From contig OU612067.1 of assembly GCA_914767715.1 (NCBI GenBank), forward strand, positions 11,036,001 to 11,100,000: a DNA stretch of 64,000 bases. Direction: 5' to 3'. The notes under the pieces were generated by a model, which worked only from the letters and a program-made list of their open reading frames with translations, ran no database searches and was not told the DNA's origin. Each line of letters opens with the position of its first letter. Positions within the stretch are counted from its first letter, which is position 1. The stretch is from Membranipora membranacea (lineage: Eukaryota > Bryozoa > Gymnolaemata > Cheilostomatida > Membraniporidae). The translations under genes and the position numbers were made by a program. This document shows, piece by piece, positions 47,401-59,400 of this stretch.

Positions 47401-50400
47401 TATATAAATGTCCTGATTTGATGCTTAGATTCCTGGCTTCATTAACAAAAAATTTGGCAATTTTGCTATGCGAATACGAAATTTGAGAGTGTCTTTTATC
47501 ACAAATTGCCAATTTGTTGAACTATTAAAATATTTGAAGATTATCCCAAGATGTTTTCCATAAATATGGCAGTATATCATATCAGGTATATATCATGGTA
47601 TCAGGTATATATATCATGGCAGTATAACATATCAATCAAAATTTTTTATGAAGATGGCCCAAAATATGTTGGCATGAAACGATATTTGGCGTTGAAAATG
47701 TTGAAAACAACTTAGAAGTTTTACTAAGACTATTCCTGACAGATATTTCTTCTATCTGCAGGCTGATTCATAAGATAGCAAGGGAAAACATTGTTCTTGC
47801 GATCTGATCACATATATATTTTTATGATGCTCCCCAATTTATAAGTGGTGGTATGAACAGTTACACGAGTGACCAATATACAGGGCAACAGCGTAACTAT
47901 TTAGAGGGGTCACAATGAAAAACTACCAAAATGCTGAATCATCAACCTGACCATGACCTGGTTTCCTGAGTGAATGATTTGGAAAGTGAAAAGCTAGGAT
48001 TTTTGGTGATTACGGTGATAACGCGCAAAAAGCCTCACTTATCCTAGTTAAAAAAACCACGTTGACTGAAACATCAATGGAAATTAAGCGGTGTGAAAAT
48101 ATCAAGTTATTCTCGCTGGGATGGGAGTATTTAGATGAGACAGACCAAAAGATTTGAGGGTCGTAAATAATACCATACAAACTTACCCCCGACTACACCT
48201 CCGAGTTTGTACCCTACTACCTGAGCCACGTTACCGAGTCCGACATCATCTGAGGCGAGTACTGCGACGGCCAGAGCGTCCACTGATATATCCTGAACAG
48301 ACAGACATATGTTCTGTATGAACAGCATCAGAGCTAGCAATGCTACGTTAGTCACATCTACAAAATAGAGTAGAAATTCATAATAAGTTGTGAATTGGTG
48401 ACGAAGGGGTGGTAGTGAATTTAAGCACCCAAACCATAGACTGAATATTGAAATCATTACATTGATCTTGTCCATATTCATTTTGAGTCTATCGTCATAA
48501 TTTTATTTTTGGTTTATTTTTGTTCAAATTCAGAGAACATCACAAAGATGTCACTCGCTGCAAACATACACTCCTGCACTTCACTAGGCCTCCCTCCCAT
48601 TTACATGCACCCATCTCACCACATCCTTTACCAATCTCAGTTGGGAGAAGTGAAGGATATTCAGTAATTTATTATGGATGATAATAAGTAGGCTTGTGAT
48701 TCATTTCATTAAGAGTTGTCTTTTCACTGAAACTTGAAATGTTCCAGTTAAACAAACAACTAAATTTGAGCAATAAAATGGTTTCAAATCAATCATTCAT
48801 TGAATCGATACCATCTCAGAGAGATATATAAGAACCAAATGCTAGCCTGAGATCATAAGACCAAGGAGCAAAAGCTGTTAGACTGAGATTCCTAGACATT
48901 AACTTAGAACGGTCTCACACCACATCATAATACTATCTTAGAGTTGGCGTGGTCTAGGAGCCTAGGAGGTCTGCATTTCAAACCTGAGATCAAGCAGACC
49001 ATGGTTTCAGTTACCAGATTAGGGATTTCCTTCCTACTGACTGACTTTATATGGTAGCCACCCACTAGATAAAGTTTGATCCGATTTGCATGCCATGCAT
49101 TCCGATCATTCCAATTCTGCTGTGCGGCGACGCCGGCCATTCAAAGGAGAGGACAACTACAACTGCAGGCATATTAAATACTACTAGATTTAGTGTCCCT
49201 ACCATGTTATTAAGTGTTGGCAATTTAGACATGGGCTAAAATTCTGTTTGAATTTTGGGTGTTGATTGAATTGAATCGCGTAGGGTAGTTTGGGTATAGT
49301 TAATAGTGGAGTAGGATCAGCTCCTCAGCCTAACCCAAGCAATCGTACCTCTCTGAGTGGGGTGGGTTTGTAGTAGATGCACGCGCACACTCCCTGTAAT
49401 TTACTAGTGGAGGGGTCAAACTCCAGTTAATTGAACATCCGAAGGTCCGACAACAGAACCATACCATATTATTAGGAGCTAAATATATGATCTTGAGATT
49501 TCCAAGGCTTGCCACATCATAGATTCTGCGCACAAATATGACCTCAGTTAAAACAGAGGTTATTCTTCAAGAGCAATCACCTTTTCTACCCCACTTCCCG
49601 CCTCATATCTGGCATGAAAGTTTGCACCTGATTTTCAAGTGAGGAAAACATGTCAGTAATTGGTGCCACTCGGACTTCTAGCCCACAAACTGGCTCTAAC
49701 AGTATGGAGGGGGTGTGAGGCTCAATGGATTAACATATCGTGTAGGTGTCTGAACCAATGGTCCCATCGCCTGCTTCCTCGTTTTGGAACATGGATTTCT
49801 AAGTTTTCATGCGACAGGTTCAAGCGGCTGCATTGGCACTGAAAAACAGTACCCTGTGGTGCCATTGCATTTTATCAAGTGAATTTTGGCACTGGGCTTT
49901 ATAATAGCCTACTTATCAATTCAACAGCAAAACTGAGCAAAATTTTCAGAACTCTTCACTTTTCAGTATAGAGCCTCATTCCGTCCGTTCGATATTCAGC
50001 CTTAATTTCATTGATAGTATTCACCTGTGCCAAGCAAGGCCTTCACCGTTACATATTGTGATAAAACAGATTCCAATCTACCAGAGGAAATTAAATGTGA
50101 ATGGTTTGCAACATATATCTCTCCTCTGATCTGGGCCACATGTATCCCTTTGTTGTGGAGTATTTGTTGGACTGCATGGTTCAATCATGAACAAAAGGCC
50201 CATATGTGCTGTTATGGCAAAATATGATACCGATGTCATGATGATTTCACAAAGATGATGGTGCCAAAAACATGATGATGTCAGGACATACTTGTTGATG
50301 TCTCGCTTCAAAAAATTGTGACACATCACTTACAATACTCTTGTGACATCATCATATTTTTGGCCTATTCCCTCTTTTTCATTTCAAGGTCAGATAGGAG

Positions 50401-53400
50401 TAGATCAAAGTTCCATTTCCTTGAAAGCCATAATCGGATAGATCCATCCTAGAGGAGTAAACGTTAGCTAGAGCTTGGTATAGCAATCTTTGGGTCAACA
50501 TAAATTAGCTAGCACAGTTTCTTCATTAACTTTTTGTTTCAGATCAAAACAATTATAGCTAGCAATAAATCTCACAATTGCAAGGCAAATTGCCACTCCT
50601 GCAAATACTTTACCCCTAAGGGTTAGCGTTGTCACAAGGTTACCTTAGGGTATCTAGGCACCTACAGATGAGCCTGGCTCTCATCGCATTCTCATTATCT
50701 ACTAAATAAATTCCTTATTGAACTTCAGGAAATATATCTGTTATCTGCCCATCCACTCAATGAATGGCGATGAGATAGTTTTTCTGCTGATGGAAACTCA
50801 AGCGGGCCCCATAATGCAATTTACTGGAATTCTTAAGCAGATTTAGTCATTGTGGGTATTTTGCATTGTGGGTATCTTGCATTGTGGGTATCTTGCATTG
50901 TGGGTATGTTGCTAACATGAAAGAGCTCCAGATAAGGAGAAAATATAATCACTTCTTATTTACCAACAAATGAAGTGAGAAGGCAGGTGAGACTCATCAG
51001 AAGTAACGTAGATGTCAGCCACTGTTTTCTAGTGCCATGTTTGTCCACAAATGGTGTCCATACTAACTAGAAAAAAAGAAATTACAACAGAGTTAGTAGA
51101 TCATCTGATGGATTCGTTCACTGATATTAGCCTTCAAATAACGGCCATCGGATCAAATTTGCTATATAATAGCACAGAGTAATACGGATATCTTTACTCT
51201 GTGATATTATATAGAAGATCTGGTGGTGGTTATGTGAAGGCCTCACATGGCAATATAGAATATTTAACTCAGGGCAAAAAGTATGCAAGGGCTTAGGAGT
51301 AGCCTAATCAAAGCCACTACACAAACAGAACAACAATGGGTCTGCTGAACTCAGACTATGGTTAGAGGGGTCCCAAATACAAGTCAACATCAGTCTACTA
51401 CAGGTAAAAGCACCTTACGCCAAGGTAAATTTTCACTACTACCGTCGATAGTCAGTGGTGTTGGTGGCTTTCACAGGAAAGTGGCGTCACCAGGATTGCG
51501 GAAGAGACTAGCGGTGTAATAAAACACTGATTTCCTTATTCCCTAAGGGAAGCAGTGCATTATTATCGATAACTAGAGTCAGGGCAGTGATTTCATTGAG
51601 ATAACGCTTGTGGTGTGCCGGTATAGACTTGTGTTTGGGTCTGGAGATTAAAATTGAACCGGGCTATTGTAGTTTATGTAATCATCAGTTTGGCATCCAA
51701 GGTAATCTCTTTTTTTCTCCATCCAGACCCTTCTGTGCTCCACCAAGAGATATTATGACAAAAAAACTTCATCAGTTTTCATCAGACTATTTCACAAAGA
51801 GTAATTTTGCAATGAACAGGCTTTTGACTCCCTTTGTTAAAGTGCTTCTTTCGACATCAGGATGTTGGCATGTCCTTGGTTCCACTTGGAGAGAGAGCAA
51901 AATGGTTTTCGTGGGACTAATAAAAAAAATCCATCATGCAGATATCAGCTTATTATACCCACTCAGCTTATTGCAATTTAAACAAAGAAATAAAATGCTG
52001 ATCAATATAAAAAATGAAAATTTGCAACCACCTAATTATTACTAATGACAATAACGCCAACAAAGAGCCCCACACAAAAAACTTTCTTCCTGAAAGAATT
52101 GGGAAAGAGGATTAAATTTTTGAATTTGAAAGAGTGCCATCACATACCATCTATTTTTCTATAACTACTGGGAAAAAATGTTTGCACAACAACAAGAATT
52201 TTTACCAAAAGGTTTATTGAGCAAAGATTTCGATCGATCTATCACTCCATCCCTCGATTCATCAGGAAATGTTTGAGGAAAATGTCAGGGAATTTAACAC
52301 CTTGACTTGTTTATCAACCAGTTGCCAGTGGACAATTATATATAACCTAAATTAGGAAGACATCAATCTCTAATACATTTAGTATAGCCAAAAATAATTC
52401 TTTTCCATCCAATTGATACTAATTGAAATCTAAAGGTATCTCTACAACTGCTAAAGATTTAACCCCTGTAATCATTTGCCAGCTTTTGTAGCCGCTTTTG
52501 GCATACTTGGTATTCTTGCCTGTCTGGCACAAGTATTGCAACTTCCTAAAAGCCAACGGGAGGGTTATTAATGTAAATATGATTGGCAGTTGGTCTCGTG
52601 GCGTGTGCTACCTTGCTCAAATAGTACTCCACGGTATTACTGAGTAACAGTTTGTGAAAGGATCATGTTGTCACATTAGGAAGCCAAGGAGCTCAGCAAA
52701 CCAATGGCAAGGGCCAAATACTTGACAAACTTGTCAACTGGTATGACAGTTTTTGAACAGAGCGTTCGGGTCGATTAGGAAGCACCTTATTATAGTTAAA
52801 TGAGGATTAACGATGATCGAAGTGATGTTCAAAAGACTAGGACAACCAGTTGTAAAGGAGAGGTTATCTCAGTGCTTTATTTTTCCACCTATGTGCTGTA
52901 CTTTTGATGCTATCAACCTATTACAGGATGGATATTAGAATTAGGCAATAAATAAACTTCAAACTTCCCCCATCGAGTTATCAGGAAGTTACAGCTCCTG
53001 TAACCAGGGCAATAGATAGTCAAAACGATATCTGCAGTTGACAAACTTCTTTTGTTGGGAAGGTCTAAATTTTAACGCAACGAGCAGCTGTTTCTTCACT
53101 TCTGACTCGAATTTCGACACGTTATTTATCAGGAAGAGTTTTGCTTTGACCAATGACATAAACTCTTTGCTCAATTAAGCTAATTCAATTACGCCATAAG
53201 TGTCAAGCGCCGGCATTTTGAAGAAGCAACTCTGTGACTATTTCATATAAGCTGTGCCAAGTTTGAGCATAATTCCGTTTCTGAAATCTCTCCAACAGGA
53301 AAGTCAAAACCATTAAATTCTAAACATGGAAGCGGAAAACTCATTACATGTGCTGATATATGTTCACAGGAAATCAGTGAGATTTCCTGTGTATCAAAAG

Positions 53401-56400
53401 GTTTACAGGTTATAGACAAATATTGTACTAGGTCTTGATAAGATGTTTGATACTGTACCTGACAGGCTTATGACCTTGAGATCAATGGGTTAATAAGTAT
53501 AACAAACTCTACTAAAACAGGTGAATGAATTTCTCTCCATGCAATGAGGTATCATCACAGAGTAAGGATATATATCCTTAAACTGTTACCTGCTGAACGC
53601 AAACTCATCATACCTAACATTGCCTAATCAATAAGTAATATAATAAAGAATTTGATACAAAAATGTCATAAAAAGTCATTTATCTATTAGGAGGAACCAT
53701 GCAATAGGGATGTATGTAGTAATTCTGCTTATTCGTGGCTCCTGATACAGTAACAACGTAAACACAAAATTGTACCGTACAATCTCAATAAATGCTGCAA
53801 TGAATATGTTGGCAGGCTGATTGAAAACTGTTACCAGCCAGGAGAAGCTTTACATACATTACAGTTAATTATCAATAACCACAGGCAGTGAAAAATGAAA
53901 CTTGAATTCTTTTACCCTTAGCTACGCATGATGCAGTTTGCTTGACTACTGCTGATAGCGATCTGAATTTGTGCCAAGTCAGGTAAGATCTAATGGCAGA
54001 GCCAGCACAGATTCCATGACGCTGTGATAGTAGCCTAAAATTTCTGAGATAGTGAGTAAGTGAGATTATTATTTACTGCCAGACCATTAGCGCTGCAGTC
54101 GCAGGTACGAGGCTTAAAAGGGGTGGGTGGAATTAACCATTATTTTGTTTAGACCTCAGCACCTCAGATGTATCTCCTTAGTTCTACAGGTATCAAGGGT
54201 TGTAACAAGGACGGCCCTCACAAACACAATAATATTGGCTCATATTTGGGTATATACAGTAGGAGAATAAGGTCGTGATAATCAGCTGATATATCATAGT
54301 AGTGAAAAGTGGGATGTCCCAATACCTGTATGTGCAAGGCGAGGTAATCCCATCATTATTCATCTGTCACACCATCGGACACGCTCTCCGGATTTAAATA
54401 CCGTCACCACCAGCATGGAATGTGTTTGTAAAAAATAATTGAAAGGGAGACCACGTGGGATTGTCTGCATAATAAGCTATTACACCAAGGATAATAAAAC
54501 GCCGATATCACTCAAACCGGTTTCATTTGGAAAGTAAGCCTCAGGGATTTCACTGATCACCTTGTGTTGAGACAAAGCTACTCTCACCACAAAGAGATAA
54601 TAGGATATTTAACTTCACCTCACCAAGATATCAAATAGATCAAACATTGTCAAACATGGATAGTGAAAGGATAGACGAACTTAGCCTAACAGGTCAGTTT
54701 TTATTGTCATTATTGCCATTTATTTTGCTATACCTTTTTGATTTTCAAATACTTCCTTGGATAAGTATCTGAGGTCTGTGGTCTACTGCACTGTGTTTCG
54801 CTTGTTAATTGGTGTATTTTCAACCATTTCCTAACATGACTGTCTACCACCAAAATATAAAACATTTTGGTAGAATTCTTACTGCCATAACCAATAACCT
54901 GGGCTAGCGAAGCATCCAAAACTGATCTCTCTCGAAGATTTGTTCCTTGCTTGTCGTAAACATTTAAAAATAAATCATTTTTATCGTTGACAGAGAATGA
55001 CTACAGCGCACACACATCTGACTCCGACTCGTCCTCCGACAGCAGTGACGAGGAAATTATCACATTTACACAGATCCGTATACCACACACAATACAACAG
55101 ACTACAGGTGTGGAAAACCCCACAACTCCTCCTCAACCATACAGCTGTCACTCCTACTCACATCATCTGAGAGGTCTACCTGCCTACCAGCTACACGATG
55201 ACACTCAGCCTCCATCATATGACACTATACAACCAAAATCAAGCACCTGCGCCAAATGTCAAAATCATATCCAATCAGATGACAGCCTCCAGGGAGCCCA
55301 GCCTGCCAGTCCGACGGCACGTAGAGTAATCTGGACCATACTAAACTTGACATTTCTATCGCCTATGCTCAGTGCCCTTGCTTCAATAATACTTTATATC
55401 TCACAACTGGCTTTCCAAGAAGGAGGTAAGTGCTGATACAATCTGACATTATGCATATTGCTTTGATCTGCTGTTTTTGCCCACCTACCTGACTTGTATC
55501 CTTGCTCACACATATAAACAATTTTGCAAATAGTAACACCAATCAATTTATGCAGCAGATGTGTTTTGGTTCACACTGAAACAGGTCTTTGATCAGCATG
55601 CATACAAGCTATATTCAACACATTGCGTATACAATTTTATGCAAATACCTTTTTGATGGAGGCTAATGAAATCATTTGAAGCTTACTATTGCAAATTTTG
55701 AGTTTCCTGTTGTGTATTGCATGAGGAATATTTCATCAATGTTTCTCAATCATTGGGAATTATTTCCATACCTAACGTGATTTTCTTGTGATGAACAGAA
55801 TATGAGGAAAGGAATGAGACCAATAGTTCAGGTTTATCTACCAAACTTAGCTTGACTGCCCGACCTGTTTTGATCAAGGTTGCAGTGGTGCCAATTCTGA
55901 ATCACCACCCTCCTACCATGAAAACAGCAGGGGGTACTCAGGCTTCACCTAATCTGACTCTGTATGATTACCAGAGACAGTAGATCATTACTATGGTCTT
56001 TGTCACAACCGAATTTTTCATCAACACAGGTTTGGGTTCATTGGGGTCATAATCAATATTAAAAGTAAATTGTGTACTGTTCAATGTCTCGGCCAGACCA
56101 CAAGAACTCAGTGATAACATTGTGCAATGTAAATAAATTGGTCGGTCTAGTCCTGAAAAATCCCGATATTAAAAAAACATCTGATAACTTACAGAGATCG
56201 AAGTTCACATACTGCCATTAAACCAGCGACACTCAATAGCCTATACTATCACAAAGATATTCTCTTGAAAAGATTTTTTCTCCTTCATTGATATAATTTA
56301 ATTTTTCCTATATGTAAGCCATTATATACCAATAACATCTTGTTACAGTCCGCTAATCAAAAACTCTTTAGACTCTAATAATCATTATGTCGGTAATAAA

Positions 56401-59400
56401 TAAGGTGTTCCTCTTTTTTTATTTACAGATGATTTTTCCAAGTATACTCGGATAAGTTTCATACTGAACATCGTCGGGAGCACATTCGGAGTTATCGGAA
56501 TGATTCTCTATTTTGTTTTGTTCTTCACCGACCGACTTCGTCTGATCAGCTTCAAGCCTTCGGGCAGTCAGCATCCAAGTCGCGATAACCACTCGGCGGC
56601 AGCATCGCATAGACTGACTAGCCATCTAGTATAGTGACTCACAACTTATCTCAAAACATTTAATGGGTCCTGGCTGTGGGATGGTCAAGAATAAACAATC
56701 ACAGGCAAAAAACTATGATGCCAATCTTAAAGCAATCAAACTATTTATTGCCGAATAATTATTTTAGTCCGTGCTTCCAATCAGGGTGTATGACAAAGGA
56801 TATTAAAATTGGGTCTGCAGATCCTGAAATTCCTTTTTTATGTGTTGTCAAAACAGATATACAAGCTTTTATCTGTCAACAGCTCTTTGATGTGAACTAA
56901 AATCAGGCCACTGCATTTTTGGAAACATCAGAGAGTAAGGAAAATTGAATACTAATAATATATTCCTTACTTTGATATCCTTATTCTGTGACAATTATAA
57001 CCAAAGTTTTGTAAAAATACACAATCCTGTGCTATAATTGTTATTTCACAGGTTCTGTTTTTGTATGATAAAGTTTACATTGTTTGATAATCCTGTTTGT
57101 CTATGATCTATTGATATTTTTCTTCCACATCTAAATATAAAATGAGTTATAAAATAGAGAATATAAATAGTTATACATTATTGAATTATCTTCCAGTTGA
57201 GTGGAACATCAACAATAAGCTAGTCTACCACTTTGCAGGATTTGCTTGGATTTTTCCTCTCATTACTTCTACATTAATCTTACTTCATATAGCCTAGGGT
57301 CCAATAATACACATTGTATGACCTTTTGTCAATGTCATGAATGACCGCCCTTATTCAAAATGAAAGAAATTCTGGCTGACATTTTCTTCACTACTTGGCA
57401 GTGAATATCTCTGCTCATGGGTATTGCCCAAACATGAGACTACTTTTCCCAGAGCCTGACTGGAAAACTCTCAAGCAATATAGTAGGTGGCATGAATAGA
57501 AATCAATAGATATTGCAGTTTTAGTGCTCCCCTTGATTAACTTAAAACACTCAAGAGCAGACAACTCCAGCAAGATCCTGCATTGTTCTCAGACTTTCTC
57601 TCGCCGGGCGAGGGGCAAAAGTCTGGGGGGCTCAGACTAACAATAAGCAGTCTTCTCATCCTGCCTTTTAATTCATGAGTGACATATGTACAATACTTAA
57701 AGCTCCAGCCTCAAAGCAAGGAGTTAGGAGAGTTTCTAACTCCTTGCTCTAAGTTGCTATGCCTTTAGTGAAAAAGTACTGCATTGAAGAGTATAACAGA
57801 ATCTTAATATTCTTTCTCCATATACAAGCAATAGCAAGATGCAGTCATCAATCATTTCCAGCAGACAGCAGCATAACAACTCAAACAACGAAAAGTCATC
57901 AGAAACAAGGCTTGGCAATATTTTGATGCTGCCAAACCCAACTCAAAATATTTCACCACAGTTATGAGACACACTATCAATGCACTGATGCACTTTTGCT
58001 GAAATCCCTGTGAGTCTCACTTTGCTGTGGCTGCATTTTCCATTTTGGCAGCAATAAAAAGACACAAACAGCTATTATACAAGATACCAAAAGCCGACCA
58101 CAAGATGTAAAAAAGATTAACCTGAACTACATCGAACCTAACAGATGTCGTGAACTCAAAGCATAGATATCTGTTAGTGCAATCAAGCACAAGACCACAA
58201 ATTATTTCACCAAATTGTCATATCAGGAAGCTAATCTGTGTACCAATCATGTCTGTTAGGCTATGAGCCAAGGCACAAAAATGTTGCTAGTTTTTAACTG
58301 TCTTAGCCATTACGAAGGTACTCGACTAATTCTGACCTGCTGAATTCAAATCTGTTGTGTTAGGATGGATTCGCTTCCCATTTCTATGAGAAATTAAACT
58401 TAGAAATTTAAATGGTAATTAAATGGTAGTTATCTCCCTCGAATGAGAATCGAAACTTCATTTTGGCTGAAATTAGAGGGTAAAACTTTATGAAGCCAGT
58501 ACATCAGCCTCAACAAGCACATCCTCCAATCCTGATAGTCTGTACATATTGCCGATTGCTCCCATGAATGCCATACAGTATGAAACTCCCCCATACGAAG
58601 AACAAGACGCTTTTGATATCGTTCATCCTTCCACCAAATCTGCTGTGCCTTGCTGTATAGCGCTTGATCAAACACAACCGCCACGGCATCTAACTCAAAT
58701 GCGTCAGCTTTTTCAACACTCTGCTGTAGGACGTAGGAGACAGTAGACATATTATTGGGTGGAGCTTCTTTTAGTCCAGTGGCAGCCCACCAAAAATGTG
58801 GCTAGGAAAACAATTTCATTTACGAAATTGGATGGATAAATTCTCAGAGTGGATTCTAGGGTAGTTTTTCGAGGCGGTCGCAATGGTGATAATGTACCTT
58901 AGACAAAGTTGCACAATAGGCAGCTAATTGCCAAAAGTGCTGCCGAAAATAGCCAAAATCGCTGTTTTTTTGTATCATATCACCATGATATCTCAAATAT
59001 TGAGTGAATGACCAACCTTATAAAAAGTGATAACACCGCAAAAAAAGGGAAAGTGATAAAAAAAATGGTGCAATGATTTCAAAACATCCAAAATGTGAAA
59101 GAGCATGTCATAATTAGTGGATCTACAAGTTTACATGGGTCAGCTATCATAAATAGCCGAGATGTGGCCAACAACGGTTGCAATACCCCCTTATATCACA
59201 TGTATATAACTATCATTGAACTTTTTCAATTTTAAAGTCGCCTTGAAAACTGACTTCGAATGTTCGTATCGATCTGATTTTTTATGGTGGTTTTATATTG
59301 ACTCCATCATTGACCAAAAAGATTTTTTTTCTGCATTATGCACCTTTTTGATGATACTACAAGGAGTTAATTTTTGCTTTATACGCTGTATGAACTTAGA

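Noticed and set aside
51608-52045. 145-codon plus open frame
   Set aside because: No recognisable motif, no splice or promoter support, intronic in MFSD3, AT-rich codon make-up like the surrounding DNA.
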